This document shows, piece after piece, positions 8,977-17,733 of a stretch of DNA of 64,000 bases. Below the pieces are notes generated by a model, which searched no databases, was not told where the DNA came from, and saw only the letters and a list, made by a program, of their open reading frames with translations. Within the stretch, counting starts at the first letter, position 1, and each line of letters opens with the position of its first letter. Source of the DNA: Bacteroidetes bacterium 47-18 (lineage in GTDB: Bacteria; Bacteroidota; Bacteroidia; Chitinophagales; Chitinophagaceae); contig MKSF01000008.1 of the NCBI GenBank assembly GCA_001897155.1, positions 1-64,000 on the forward strand, read 5' to 3'. The translations under genes were made by a program, and so were the position numbers.

Positions 8977-10410
8977 TCAATTGCCCGTTACTTTTTTTCT
9001 GACAATAGTCTTTCCATCTACGACTTGCAGGATATAATCCGTATTATAGCTGTCTAATATTGTAGCATAAACCCGTTGATTTTTTTCAACATCGTTCAGT
9101 AATATCTTATCTGTCAGCCTTCTGCCTGATTGAAAATCGAAGCAGGTATAATAGTGATTTCCCTTGCGGGTTTTAGTAATGAAATATACCCTGTTATTGC
9201 TGATATTGAACGCTGCAACGGATTCTTTGATCTGAGCGGGAGATTCCAGCGGATTATCATATCTGGCAATATTAAAATAACTGACCTTTTTGTTGTCTAA
9301 AGGATAAATGGCGCTGTCTATGGAAAGCATGTACTTTTGGGCTGCACCGCAATAATGCAATCGGATTTCTGAATGGTCAAGCTTTGCATATACGGGAGGT
9401 AATTCCCGCTCTATTAGAGCAAGATATTCACACTTTTTCGTATTGGGATTTAAATAGAATCTGGATAAGTAGTAGTTTTTATTATTTCCGGCCTTAGGAA
9501 TTACTGATATATAAGCCGTATCTCCAGCTACAAAGAATTCGCTGCTGTGGATAGTGAAATAACTCTTTTCGGAATCATCTATTGTTTGGGTAGAAGTTCT
9601 GTTAAGCAAAAAAGTATTGAGATACTCGCCTTCTAATGTATATTGGAAAATAACCGGATATTCATAATATACGCCCATATTATTGACACGGCTGGCCATA
9701 GGAATAGTGGCGTATAAATGTATAACTTCGTTCTCTATACAATAATTGTAGATCTTTGCGCCGATAGGCGCCGCCTTGAGCCATTTCCGGATTAATTGCA
9801 GGGTTTCATCCTTTTTTACACTATCAAATAAAATGTCATAAGCTTTTAAAACAATGCTGTCCTGCACTTTATATGTTTTAACGCTCCTGTTGGCAATGTC
9901 TAGTCTCCGCAGGCCTATAACATCATTTAAGCTGTAGATATAATGCCCTTTCGCCATCAGCTTTTTGTCCAAATGGGATATGTAATCATATTTGTACTCT
10001 GCCCGATATATACTTGCATCAAAGCAGTTAAAAAAATGTACGATACCTTTGGTAAAGTCTTTGGATACACTACCTTCTTTCAATACCTCTTTATCCTTTA
10101 TGATTGTAAACAGTGACTGTGTACTATTAGCTGCAAATTTATTCGGGCTGTTAACAAACAATATTTTAAAAGATTCTTTATCAATACCATACAATGTTAA
10201 AAGTCTGTCCTTGTCTTTTTCTTTGGGTAATATAAACACCACGTCATAAATGCCGGTATCAATCTCCCGAACAGGGTACAGGGACTGCTTTTCCAGGGTT
10301 GTGTCTGCCGGATGAATATAGAAAGTATAAGTATACTTTTTAGCCGCGAGGGCATCGTTGCAACAAGCATAAAGAATAACAAAAAAGTAAAATACTCTAA
10401 ACTTCATCAT
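8977..10410 (-). CDS. Uncharacterised secreted protein, paralogue of the gene at 10466-11935
   Basis: I do not recognise a named family. About 477 residues with a clear signal peptide (KFRVFYFFVILYACCNDALA) if it starts at one of two adjacent ATGs (10410/10407). An upstream ATG at 10473 overlaps the previous gene by 8 bp and would add 21 residues. It aligns along its length with the neighbour: YDVVFILPKEKDKD against YDIFYVFSKEFSED near the start, and NTDYILQVVDGKTIVRK against DPNYILQVMNKNTIIRR at the end. The neighbour's CSAC is absent here. The strand-rich remainder suggests a repeat or propeller-like fold, but that is inference. The DNA is AT-rich. It is third in the operon. Confidence 0.7.
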   Translation of the reverse strand: MMKFRVFYFFVILYACCNDALAAKKYTYTFYIHPADTTLEKQSLYPVREIDTGIYDVVFILPKEKDKDRLLTLYGIDKESFKILFVNSPNKFAANSTQSLFTIIKDKEVLKEGSVSKDFTKGIVHFFNCFDASIYRAEYKYDYISHLDKKLMAKGHYIYSLNDVIGLRRLDIANRSVKTYKVQDSIVLKAYDILFDSVKKDETLQLIRKWLKAAPIGAKIYNYCIENEVIHLYATIPMASRVNNMGVYYEYPVIFQYTLEGEYLNTFLLNRTSTQTIDDSEKSYFTIHSSEFFVAGDTAYISVIPKAGNNKNYYLSRFYLNPNTKKCEYLALIERELPPVYAKLDHSEIRLHYCGAAQKYMLSIDSAIYPLDNKKVSYFNIARYDNPLESPAQIKESVAAFNISNNRVYFITKTRKGNHYYTCFDFQSGRRLTDKILLNDVEKNQRVYATILDSYNTDYILQVVDGKTIVRKKVTGN

Positions 10411-10465
10411 ACTATTTAGTTCAAAAAAGGAGATTTTAGTATGGTTGTATAACAGGCAGCCATAC

Positions 10466-11935
10466 TCATTCATTATGTACGTTTCTTCTTATAATGGTAT
10501 TCTTATTCATTACCTGTAAAATATAATTGGGATCATAAGGGTCTAAAATAATATTATAACATTTATTATCATTATCTGTTGAAAATATTTTAAACCTGTC
10601 CTTTATTAATTTTCCTGTTTTTAAATTTTTTACAGAGTAATAATAATCTTTATAATCGGTTGATATAACATATACCAGATTGTTTTGTACTGCGATATGG
10701 CTGATAACTTCTTTTATTTCAAAAACCGATTGTGGAGGAGAAGCGTATTTTAATACATCAATAGTTGTAGATATATTGCTATTGTCGGTAGTGTACAGCA
10801 GATTTTCCAGGGGCAGCATATAATATTTATAATTATTACTAAACACCGGGTTTATTATATTATACCCTATATAATCATAATTGGAAGGTAGCTGCCATTT
10901 TTCTATACCTGAATAATCACATCTTTTTGTTTTATTATCAAGATAAAACCTGGCAAAAAAATACTTGTTGTCCAATGCTGTACCATTATTTTCTTCAACA
11001 ATGGTAGTGTACAAAGTATCCTGTCTTATGTAAAATCCGAATGGAGCTATTAAAAATCTTTTATTTTCTTTGGATGCTGCCAGTTTATAATCTACATAAT
11101 ATTTCTCAAATATATGTGTACCTTTATATTCTCCGTTTATTCCCAGTTTGTAAATGGCATAAAAGCCTAATAAGGTTGTATCTAAGCCATTGGGATGCTC
11201 TTCTGCATAAGGCAATGTTGCACATATATAAATATCCTTATCCTCGCTGACAAAATATTGTTCCATTGTGGGCTCTATTTTGATGTTGCCTGATCTAAGC
11301 ATATTAAAGATCTTGCTTTGCTGCTCCTTAGAAAATATTAAATCATAAGTTTTTAATACCTGTTCTTTATCTATTTGATAGCTTATCTTATTTCCGGTTG
11401 TGAGATCCACCCTGTTGATGGAGCCTCCGAACATATTTTTAGAATATAAAAAATTATCCTTAACGAAGTAGTGAGATGCGCTTTTGTAAAATAAATCCCC
11501 ACTATAGTCTAAAGTATCGGCCTTATTGGAACTATACGAGTTAAAATAATTAACTAACTCGCTACCGAATTCGTTTTTGATAAGTCCTTTCTTTACGACA
11601 GTACTGTTTTTGATAACCAGGTAGGAAGACTGTCCATTGATGGTATGCGTATTGTAAATAGAATCATTAAAAATCAGCTTCGATTTTGTGGTGTCTATGC
11701 CCAGTGTAGCAATAATGAGCTGCTTATCTTCGGAAAACTCTTTGGAAAACACATAAAAAATATCATATTTATGTGGGTCAATAAATTTTACGTTCCCTAA
11801 AAAGGCTACACAGGCAGAACAATCCTGAACGTTTACATTAAACAGATAGGCATTTTTAACTTTAGTTTTATGTTGCGCAAAGGCATTAATACAGGATAAT
11901 GTTATAATGAATACAAGAAATAATACTCTATACAT
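10466..11935 (-). CDS. Uncharacterised secreted protein with N-terminal thioredoxin-like CxxC
   Basis: A 489-residue exported protein of no family I can name. Signal peptide at about 1-20 (YRVLFLVFIITLSCINAFAQ). The next ~100 residues look thioredoxin-like: Cys39-Ser-Ala-Cys42 after a short strand, then YDIFYVFSKEF, and SSYLVIKNSTVVKKG, which resembles the strand pair of TlpA-like proteins, although the usual cis-Pro is not evident. The long strand-rich remainder shows tyrosine-rich segments and no enzyme motif. The ATG at 11935 is preferred over the longer frame (to 11968) because it gives a proper signal peptide. It lies 88 bp downstream of the small Cys-rich protein gene with a hairpin between them, and just before its Cys-less paralogue. 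Confidence 0.72.
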   Translation of the reverse strand: MYRVLFLVFIITLSCINAFAQHKTKVKNAYLFNVNVQDCSACVAFLGNVKFIDPHKYDIFYVFSKEFSEDKQLIIATLGIDTTKSKLIFNDSIYNTHTINGQSSYLVIKNSTVVKKGLIKNEFGSELVNYFNSYSSNKADTLDYSGDLFYKSASHYFVKDNFLYSKNMFGGSINRVDLTTGNKISYQIDKEQVLKTYDLIFSKEQQSKIFNMLRSGNIKIEPTMEQYFVSEDKDIYICATLPYAEEHPNGLDTTLLGFYAIYKLGINGEYKGTHIFEKYYVDYKLAASKENKRFLIAPFGFYIRQDTLYTTIVEENNGTALDNKYFFARFYLDNKTKRCDYSGIEKWQLPSNYDYIGYNIINPVFSNNYKYYMLPLENLLYTTDNSNISTTIDVLKYASPPQSVFEIKEVISHIAVQNNLVYVISTDYKDYYYSVKNLKTGKLIKDRFKIFSTDNDNKCYNIILDPYDPNYILQVMNKNTIIRRNVHNE

Positions 11936-11963
11936 ATTACTGAATTTTATAAAGATGAGAGAG

Positions 11964-11988
11964 AGCATTGTTAGTGGCTAACAATGCT
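11964..11988 (-). other. Perfect 11-bp hairpin between the small secreted-protein gene and its downstream operon
   Basis: Inverted arms AGCATTGTTAG (11964-11974) and CTAACAATGCT (11978-11988) with a 3-nt loop. On the minus strand it lies between the stop of the small Cys-rich protein gene and the start of the CxxC protein gene. No T-tract follows on the minus strand, so it is not a classic terminator. An attenuating or mRNA-stabilising hairpin that raises the first gene over the next two is possible. Confidence 0.6.
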
Positions 11989-12023
11989 TTCCCTCAAAAA
12001 AATTATTTTATTAAATATTTTTC

Positions 12024-12332
12024 TTAATCGTCTGTAGGTTCGATAAGCTCATAAGCATTACCAGCCTCATCAATAAATACATTGAATGATACCAGGTCCA
12101 CCGGAACATCTCCTGACGGTGTTTTAAGAATAGCTTTATCTCCCGGTGCTGGTGTTGTCGCAGTGCCGCTACAATTAGAGCAATCAATACATATTTGAGC
12201 TGCGAAAAGACAAGAAAAATAAGTACCGCCGGGGGCGGCACCAGACCATTTAAACTGGCCGGCTTTGATCCATCCTGCGTTTGCTGCATAAGTTACTAAA
12301 GTCATTACTGAGCAAATTAATAATCTTTTCAT
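12024..12332 (-). CDS. Small secreted Cys-rich protein
   Basis: A 102-residue protein with a signal peptide (about 1-19, ending YAANA) and a mature part of ~83 residues carrying Cys41 and a C-x2-C-x2-C cluster (Cys48, 51, 54), then an acidic C-terminus (ELIEPTDD). I recognise no family. It superficially resembles small exported Bacteroidota proteins that come in tandem and are encoded with thioredoxin-like partners, but this is an analogy. First gene of a three-gene AT-rich minus-strand unit with the CxxC protein and its paralogue. A -7-like box TATTTTTG is at 12365-12358 on the minus strand; no convincing -33 element. The ATG at 12332 gives the intact signal peptide. Confidence 0.7.
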   Translation of the reverse strand: MKRLLICSVMTLVTYAANAGWIKAGQFKWSGAAPGGTYFSCLFAAQICIDCSNCSGTATTPAPGDKAILKTPSGDVPVDLVSFNVFIDEAGNAYELIEPTDD

Positions 12333-12542
12333 AAGGTAATATGATTTAAAAAATTAACAAAAATAGAAACTTATTGAAAATGCGCATTCTAGTTTCTTTT
12401 GCTAAGATATATATAATTTTTAATTTATGAAAATTTGGTTAATGTTTTATGAGTTCCACATTTCCAGCATTTCCAGTTGTAACAGCAGTGATTCAACTTG
12501 TTTAAAATCCTTAATTTTGCACCACTTTATAAGAAAAAAGAT

Positions 12543-13232
12543 ATGGGTCAGAATAAATTAGAAAGGTTTGAGGCTATCAGGTCCTTTCCGAATGTATTTC
12601 AGTTTCCGGAAGACCAGGCAGGCAACTGGAACCGGTTTTTTAAGAATGATCATCCTATAACGGTAGAGCTGGCCTGCGGTAAGGGTGATTATGCCGTAGC
12701 CATGGCGGAGATGTTCCCGGACAGGAACTTTATAGGAGTGGATATCAAAGGTAACAGGATGTATGTGGGAGCTAAAAAAGCATTGAAAGAAGGACTGGAC
12801 AATGTCGCTTTCCTGCGTACCCAGATACTGGACCTGGAGAAATACTTTGCAGTCAACGAGATCAGCGAAATATGGATCACCTTCCCGGACCCGTTCTTGA
12901 GGGCTTCCAAGACACAGAAGCGCCTGACTTCCCAGCGCTTCCTGTCCATTTACCAGAGACTGCTGCCGAAAGGCGCCAGGATCAACCTCAAGACCGATTC
13001 CACTGAATTGTATGAATTTACCCTGGAGGTCATTGAGGAGCAGGGATGCGCTATCATAGAAAATATCCCGGATGTGTATGCCAACGGTACACCGGAAGGC
13101 TTGCTGGCTATCCAGACGTTTTACGAGAAGATGCACCTGGAGGACAAGCGGATCATTAAGTTTGTCAGCTTTACCCTGCCGGATCATCCCATCACGCTTC
13201 CTGAAAAGAAAAAGAAGCCCGAAGCGGAATAA
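12543..13232 (+). CDS. trmB: tRNA (guanine-N7-)-methyltransferase
   Basis: A 229-residue TrmB, which uses SAM to make m7G46 in the variable loop of tRNAs. Motif I reads ELACGKGDY (about 42-50), followed by GVDIKG, and the family hallmark WITFPDPF (about 111-118) precedes RASKTQKR, the equivalent of the usual KKRH stretch. The open frame begins at a TTG (12498), but the ATG at 12543 gives a family-like N-terminus. A -7 box TAATTTTG at 12512-12519 lies between the two, supporting the later start. The Lys-rich C-terminus (EKKKKPEAE) is an unremarkable tail. Confidence 0.95.
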   Translation: MGQNKLERFEAIRSFPNVFQFPEDQAGNWNRFFKNDHPITVELACGKGDYAVAMAEMFPDRNFIGVDIKGNRMYVGAKKALKEGLDNVAFLRTQILDLEKYFAVNEISEIWITFPDPFLRASKTQKRLTSQRFLSIYQRLLPKGARINLKTDSTELYEFTLEVIEEQGCAIIENIPDVYANGTPEGLLAIQTFYEKMHLEDKRIIKFVSFTLPDHPITLPEKKKKPEAE

Positions 13233-13290
13233 TAATTTCCTGCCCGGCTTGATACGCCCGCATTTATTAACGCATATCCTTTTATAGCTT

Positions 13291-13731
13291 ATGAGCCGTT
13301 CCTTCCTTCAGTTTCCTGATGCCGCTCCTTTATTTATAACGAGCATCCCGGTACAGATCACCGATCTGAATTATGGCAATCATTTGGGAAATGACCGTAT
13401 GCTTGCCCTGCTCCACGAAGCAAGGGTAAGAATGCTGCAAACTCATGGTATGTCCGAAATGGAAGCTGGTGGCGCGTCCCTGATCATGGGCGAGAGCCTG
13501 GTGATATACAAGGGAGAAGCATTTTACGGGGATGTGCTGGATATTTCCATATGGGCAGATGATATCAGCGCCGCCTCCTTCGACCTGTTATATAAGGTTA
13601 CTACTGTCAGAGCCGGTACGGAAGTAGTGATAGCCCAGGCTAAAACCGTGATGATATGCTTTGACTATGCGGCTCGTAAGACCCGGCGTGTGACAGCGCG
13701 CTTGCTGGAATTGTTCGGTCAGGGAGGTTAG
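13291..13731 (+). CDS. Hotdog-fold acyl-CoA thioesterase
   Basis: A 146-residue protein of the 4HBT/YbgC-like thioesterase superfamily, which hydrolyses acyl-CoA thioesters in the cytosol. The region ITDLNYGNHLGNDRMLALLHEAR is characteristic: an N-H pair in the loop before the long hotdog helix, in the place where YbgC has its catalytic Asp. Later strands follow the hotdog pattern (GEAFYGDVLDISIWADDI; VVIAQAKTVMICFDY). The substrate cannot be predicted. It follows trmB by 58 bp on the same strand. The stop overlaps the convergent gene by 4 bp. Confidence 0.85.
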   Translation: MSRSFLQFPDAAPLFITSIPVQITDLNYGNHLGNDRMLALLHEARVRMLQTHGMSEMEAGGASLIMGESLVIYKGEAFYGDVLDISIWADDISAASFDLLYKVTTVRAGTEVVIAQAKTVMICFDYAARKTRRVTARLLELFGQGG

Positions 13732-14537
13732 TAATTATGGCGGTCATACTGGTATACATTTCCTTTAACGGCGCCTTGCCGGAGGTAGGTGATGGTCAAA
13801 AGGACGTCCATAGTTCTGTGTGATAGATGGTAAGCATTTATTACGGGAACATTACCCCCCGGTCCGTAAACAGCTACAGGGTACAACTGTGATGGACTGT
13901 ATTGCAATTGCCAATTGGCTTCCAGTCCCAAATAAAGCTGCGGCAATCTTTTAAAAGGATTGTTTCTGATATTTATTCCCAGAGCCCAATAGCGATACGT
14001 ATATCCGGAAAGCGCGATGTTTCTAAAGTCTGCGTCATACCCTCCTGTAGGAGAATCCTGCGACCCGCCTCTTGATCCGCTTCCGAACTGTATATCTGAA
14101 TCAAGGTAGGAGATATATCCGCCGGTGACCCCGGCAGATATCAGGAAATTACCTGGCAGTATCCCGCCATTTATAGTAGTACCCAGACGCACCGGCACAT
14201 AAAAGTTATTGTAGGAAGTAACATATTTTAATTGAACATATTGCCGCCTGTTCATTGAATTAGTAAATATTTGATTCTTCAGGACCACCCGGCTCACTTT
14301 GTACCCGGCAGCGGCTTCTATAAACCAGTGGTCATTCAGGTAAAAAAGATTACCAGCCTGTACGCCTGCTGCCCGCATAAAAGAGGCTGTGGTGAGTCCT
14401 TCCGGTTTCGGACGGGTTTTCTTTCCTGTAATGATATTGCTGCCGGTATGAATTTGTCCGTAGGGATTCCACATCTGCGCATAGCCTGTTAGGGTATGGG
14501 TAAGAAATATTATTAGCAAAGAAAAAAGTATTTTCAT
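13728..14537 (-). CDS. Putative outer-membrane beta-barrel protein
   Basis: A 269-residue protein with a clean signal peptide (about 1-20, ending TGYAQ). The mature part has alternating hydrophobic strands with aromatic girdle residues, such as WFIEAAAGYKVSRVVL, FYVPVRLGTTI and YRYWALGINIR. This pattern fits an eight-to-ten-strand outer-membrane barrel like those annotated as PorT-like in Bacteroidota. I see no catalytic motif and name no family. It is a single minus-strand gene, convergent with the thioesterase and followed upstream by a glycosyltransferase gene about 90 bp away on the same strand. Confidence 0.65.
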   Translation of the reverse strand: MKILFSLLIIFLTHTLTGYAQMWNPYGQIHTGSNIITGKKTRPKPEGLTTASFMRAAGVQAGNLFYLNDHWFIEAAAGYKVSRVVLKNQIFTNSMNRRQYVQLKYVTSYNNFYVPVRLGTTINGGILPGNFLISAGVTGGYISYLDSDIQFGSGSRGGSQDSPTGGYDADFRNIALSGYTYRYWALGINIRNNPFKRLPQLYLGLEANWQLQYSPSQLYPVAVYGPGGNVPVINAYHLSHRTMDVLLTITYLRQGAVKGNVYQYDRHNY

Positions 14538-14626
14538 TTAAAGTGCCACCCGGCCGGATTGTTCTGTATATAACAACTTTACCGGCTGATTTATTGTTCT
14601 TTATGCTTGCGTTCCAATAACTTTTG

Positions 14627-15667
14627 TTACAGGTCAGGAATCTCTGAACGGAAGGCCGGTGCCGTATAAGGCAATACAGGCGGCGCTGAAATATCCAGAT
14701 GTTCCTGGCCGGAACAGCTAAACCATTCCTTTTCCTGTAATGTACGGGCTATCAGCTCCTGCTCGGTCTGGCCGGGCGTAGGAATGAACAAGGCAGGCCG
14801 CTGCATACAGATAACATCCATAACGGTACTATAGCCGCTCCGGCTTATGACCATATCTGCATGTTGAAGATAGGTGTACATCTCTTGGCTGCCAGCCAGC
14901 GGAATATACCGGACATTGGCGGGAACATGGCCTGGTTGCTGCAGCGTGCCGCCTGTCATAATGAACTGTTGCCCGGGCAAGGCTTTCATCTGCTTTAAGA
15001 GTAATGCTTCCAGCTGGGTCCGCATCGGTTCGGGGCCGGACAGCACAGCCAGTACATAGGGTTGCCCCTGTAAGGGATGCGGGGAAATATATGCTTTAAG
15101 CTGGAACTGTGACAGCCAGCCGATGTACCGGGCCGGGATATTTAAACTGATCGGGTCACTGAGTATGCCCGCCAGCTGTATATGGGCGTCATCTGCGACC
15201 CAGCAGGCGTCAAACCGGTTGATGAGCTGCTGTGTCTTGTGCCTGATGATCCGGTTGCCCAGCCGGCTTCCCGTCTGTATATGCAGCTGATGCGTCAGCA
15301 GGATGCTTTGGGCAGCCGGGTGATACAGGCCGTAACGGTTATCTGAAAGAATAACATCAAATGCATGATGCTGCATCTGTTGCCGCAGCCATTGCTGCTC
15401 CCTGGTAATGGTCTGCTGCAGACGGGGAAGCTGCATCGCCATTTTCAGCATAAAGTGGCGGCCTTCCTGCGGATAGCTTATGCGGTATCCGTCCAGGTCG
15501 AGCGTGGTAACAAAGGGGCAGGAGGCGGTGAATAGCTGCTGCTGCAGCGTGTTGCCGGCAAAAAAGATATGGTGTCCCTGGCTGTGGTAATGCTGTGCAA
15601 GCGGGATGCACCGGCTGGTGTGTCCCAGTCCCCAGTCCATTGGCGCTATCAGTATCTTTTTCGCCAT
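14627..15667 (-). CDS. MurG-like (GT28-type) glycosyltransferase family protein
   Basis: A 346-residue GT-B fold protein. The N-terminus KKILIAPMDWGLGHTSRCIPLAQ contains the G-x-GH loop of MurG-like transferases. The C-terminal half has the GT28 acceptor-side pattern MYTYLQHADMVISRSGYSTVMDVICMQRPALFIPTPGQTEQ, close to the sugar-nucleotide-binding region of MurG. It is not MurG itself: the usual MurG acceptor motifs are missing. A role in polysaccharide or glycolipid synthesis is likely. Only 3 bp separate it from the upstream RsmB-like gene, so the two share a transcript. Confidence 0.8.
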   Translation of the reverse strand: MAKKILIAPMDWGLGHTSRCIPLAQHYHSQGHHIFFAGNTLQQQLFTASCPFVTTLDLDGYRISYPQEGRHFMLKMAMQLPRLQQTITREQQWLRQQMQHHAFDVILSDNRYGLYHPAAQSILLTHQLHIQTGSRLGNRIIRHKTQQLINRFDACWVADDAHIQLAGILSDPISLNIPARYIGWLSQFQLKAYISPHPLQGQPYVLAVLSGPEPMRTQLEALLLKQMKALPGQQFIMTGGTLQQPGHVPANVRYIPLAGSQEMYTYLQHADMVISRSGYSTVMDVICMQRPALFIPTPGQTEQELIARTLQEKEWFSCSGQEHLDISAPPVLPYTAPAFRSEIPDL

Positions 15668-15670
15668 ACG

Positions 15671-16816
15671 TTACAGCTTTTCGAATATGGCAGTGAATAA
15701 GGTATCGGCTTTATGCGCCACCCCGTCTATGATCTCCTGGTGCAGCAACCTGAGCTCCGGGTGCGCTGACAGTTGTTCCGTCACACCTTCGTTTTCGTGG
15801 TGCATTACCGAGCAGGTGATATAGACCAGCAGTCCGCCTTTCCTGATAAAAGGTATCGTATTGACCGCTATGGGATATTGCAGGTGTGCGAACCGGTCGA
15901 AATATTCGGCATTGAAAAAATAAAGCTGCTCCGGTGTGCGGCTCCAGGTCCCGGAGCCGGAACAGGGCACATCGCACAGCACCACATCATATTGCTTTTG
16001 GCCTAACTGCTTCCTGATAGCGGCAGGGTCAGTGGCATCTATCTCTTTGGTGTGAATGTCCTTAAACCCGTAATTGGCGCAGCGTCCCCGGAGGTTGAAC
16101 AGGATGCTTTTCCTGATATCCGAAGCGGTGATATGATACTGCGGGTCCAGGTGCTTCAGCTGCAGGGTCTTGCCCCCGGCGCCGCTGCATACGTCCCAGA
16201 AATAGGCCGGGCTGCGGTCCTGCCAGAAGCCGGACGCTGTCAGTAGGGCAAGCTGTGACGACCGGTCCTGTATCACATAATCTTCGGGGAACAGTATCTT
16301 GTCTATGGGTGCGCTGTTGGGCACGCGTATGCAGGTATATGCCGCCTGGTAACGGGCGGGAAAATCTTCTTTTTCATAGGGAATCTGATTCTGGTCCAGC
16401 AATTCCAGCACCAGGCCTTCATTCTGTACGATCCTGATAAAGACATCCGGCTGTGTCCAGTGGGATTTCAGCCAGGCAGCTTCATTAACGGAGGCGCTGA
16501 GCGGCACGCCTATCTCCGGCGCGTAGGCATCGGCGGGAACAGGCACATCGGGGTCGATCCCCAGCTTATGCGCCAGGAAGGCATTGCTGCTCCGGCACAG
16601 GTAATATCCCTGCCTGATGATCTCCAGCACTTCCGTTTCCGGATCCAGGAACAAGGCGCTCCTGTAATAGATATAGACGCCTTCCGCAATGGCCTTCCTG
16701 TCCCTCGATCCAATTTTAGGGTATTGCTTAAAATAGCCCTTAAGGTAGATGGCCAGCGGAACACTGCCGTCATATGTGCTGATGATATTGGTAATATGTT
16801 GTGTCAGGAAATTCAT
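15671..16816 (-). CDS. RsmB-like rRNA (cytosine-C5) methyltransferase
   Basis: A 381-residue RsmB/NOP-family RNA m5C methyltransferase. Its N-terminus (SRDRKAIAEGVYIYYR) resembles the RNA-binding part of RsmB. Motif I is DVCSGAGGK (about 208-216); the catalytic pair is Cys285 in DVPCSGSGTW and Cys335 in YITCSV. It probably methylates a single cytosine in 16S rRNA, but the site is unknown. I use the ATG at 16816; a TTG three codons upstream is less likely. It is the second member of this family in the window, with no RsmF-type C-terminal extension. It heads a two-gene unit with the glycosyltransferase. Confidence 0.88.
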   Translation of the reverse strand: MNFLTQHITNIISTYDGSVPLAIYLKGYFKQYPKIGSRDRKAIAEGVYIYYRSALFLDPETEVLEIIRQGYYLCRSSNAFLAHKLGIDPDVPVPADAYAPEIGVPLSASVNEAAWLKSHWTQPDVFIRIVQNEGLVLELLDQNQIPYEKEDFPARYQAAYTCIRVPNSAPIDKILFPEDYVIQDRSSQLALLTASGFWQDRSPAYFWDVCSGAGGKTLQLKHLDPQYHITASDIRKSILFNLRGRCANYGFKDIHTKEIDATDPAAIRKQLGQKQYDVVLCDVPCSGSGTWSRTPEQLYFFNAEYFDRFAHLQYPIAVNTIPFIRKGGLLVYITCSVMHHENEGVTEQLSAHPELRLLHQEIIDGVAHKADTLFTAIFEKL

Positions 16817-16880
16817 ACCCTGCAAAATTACGGTTCCTTTCGGGCATTAGCTATAAAAATAAAAAGGACCGGGTCATTAA

Positions 16881-16915
16881 AAAAGCCGCTGTACCCAACA
16901 GGCACAGCGGCTTTT
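16881..16915. terminator. Intrinsic terminator downstream of the PASTA gene
   Basis: Perfect 12-bp arms AAAAGCCGCTGT (16881-16892) and ACAGCGGCTTTT (16904-16915). Reading on the minus strand, it sits 24 bp past the PASTA gene stop and ends in T residues. It separates the ddl-PASTA unit from the RsmB-like gene. Confidence 0.85.
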
Positions 16916-16938
16916 AACCATTATATATGACAGGCAGA

Positions 16939-17733
16939 TCAGGGATTCTGACGGACCTTCAGGTCTATTCTTGTGCCCTGCTCTACGGCTACGGGCTCCT
17001 GGTTCTCATCAAAGCCTTCCGGCAGCTGGTAGATAATGACCGCGTTGGAAGAATCCGTGATCGTTCCTTCCCATACGACATCGAACTTCAGGTTGCTGGC
17101 GCTCAGGATGGACACGGCTACATCATAGGTAAGGTTCATCACATCCGGCACTACGATCCGGGTGCTTTTGAAGCCGCCGCCCACTTCCAGGTCTATCTTG
17201 CTGCCCTGTGGTATGGGAGTGCCGGGGGAAACGTGTGCCCCGTTAAAGCTCTGGGATACTACGGCGCCCAGCGCCATATCCGGCTTAACAACGGTATCTC
17301 CCAGCAGCAGCTTATTGCTTTTCAGCACTATCAGGGCGCTTCTCAGCGACAGGTTGATCAGGTTGGGCATGGAAGAGCTGGGCGGTGTGGTCTTATTGAT
17401 GGTCAGGAAAATGTGCCTGCCGGGCTTTACCGTGCTGCCGGGTACCGGCTGCTGGTCCAGGATGGATAAAGGCGGTAATTCCGGCTCGTAGGTGCTGTCT
17501 ATGACAATGCCGAAGCCTTCCTGCTCCAGCGACTGGAATACTTCGCTCAGTTGCTTGCCTTTCAGGTCCGGCACCTGCAATTCCTCTCCGTGACCTGTAA
17601 TGAAAGCCAGGGATGCAAAAAACACGAAATAGAGGACGATACAGACCCCTATAATGCTCAGCAAAGCCCCCATGAATGTTTTATAGAACGGTAATTTCTT
17701 GGGGGTCTCCTTATTTTCTATTGAACGCTTCAT
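16939..17733 (-). CDS. PASTA-domain membrane protein
   Basis: A 264-residue protein. A short cytoplasmic Lys-rich N-terminus and one membrane helix (about 20-45) precede three PASTA repeats, recognisable by VPDLKGKQLSEV, MPNLINLSLRSALIVL and VPDVMNLTYDVAVSIL. PASTA domains bind muropeptides in PknB kinases and some penicillin-binding proteins, but no kinase domain is present, so it may be a wall-binding adaptor. Its start overlaps the end of ddl by 23 bp, which points to translational coupling and a shared role in peptidoglycan synthesis. I chose the ATG at 17733 rather than the TTG one codon upstream. Confidence 0.88.
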   Translation of the reverse strand: MKRSIENKETPKKLPFYKTFMGALLSIIGVCIVLYFVFFASLAFITGHGEELQVPDLKGKQLSEVFQSLEQEGFGIVIDSTYEPELPPLSILDQQPVPGSTVKPGRHIFLTINKTTPPSSSMPNLINLSLRSALIVLKSNKLLLGDTVVKPDMALGAVVSQSFNGAHVSPGTPIPQGSKIDLEVGGGFKSTRIVVPDVMNLTYDVAVSILSASNLKFDVVWEGTITDSSNAVIIYQLPEGFDENQEPVAVEQGTRIDLKVRQNP

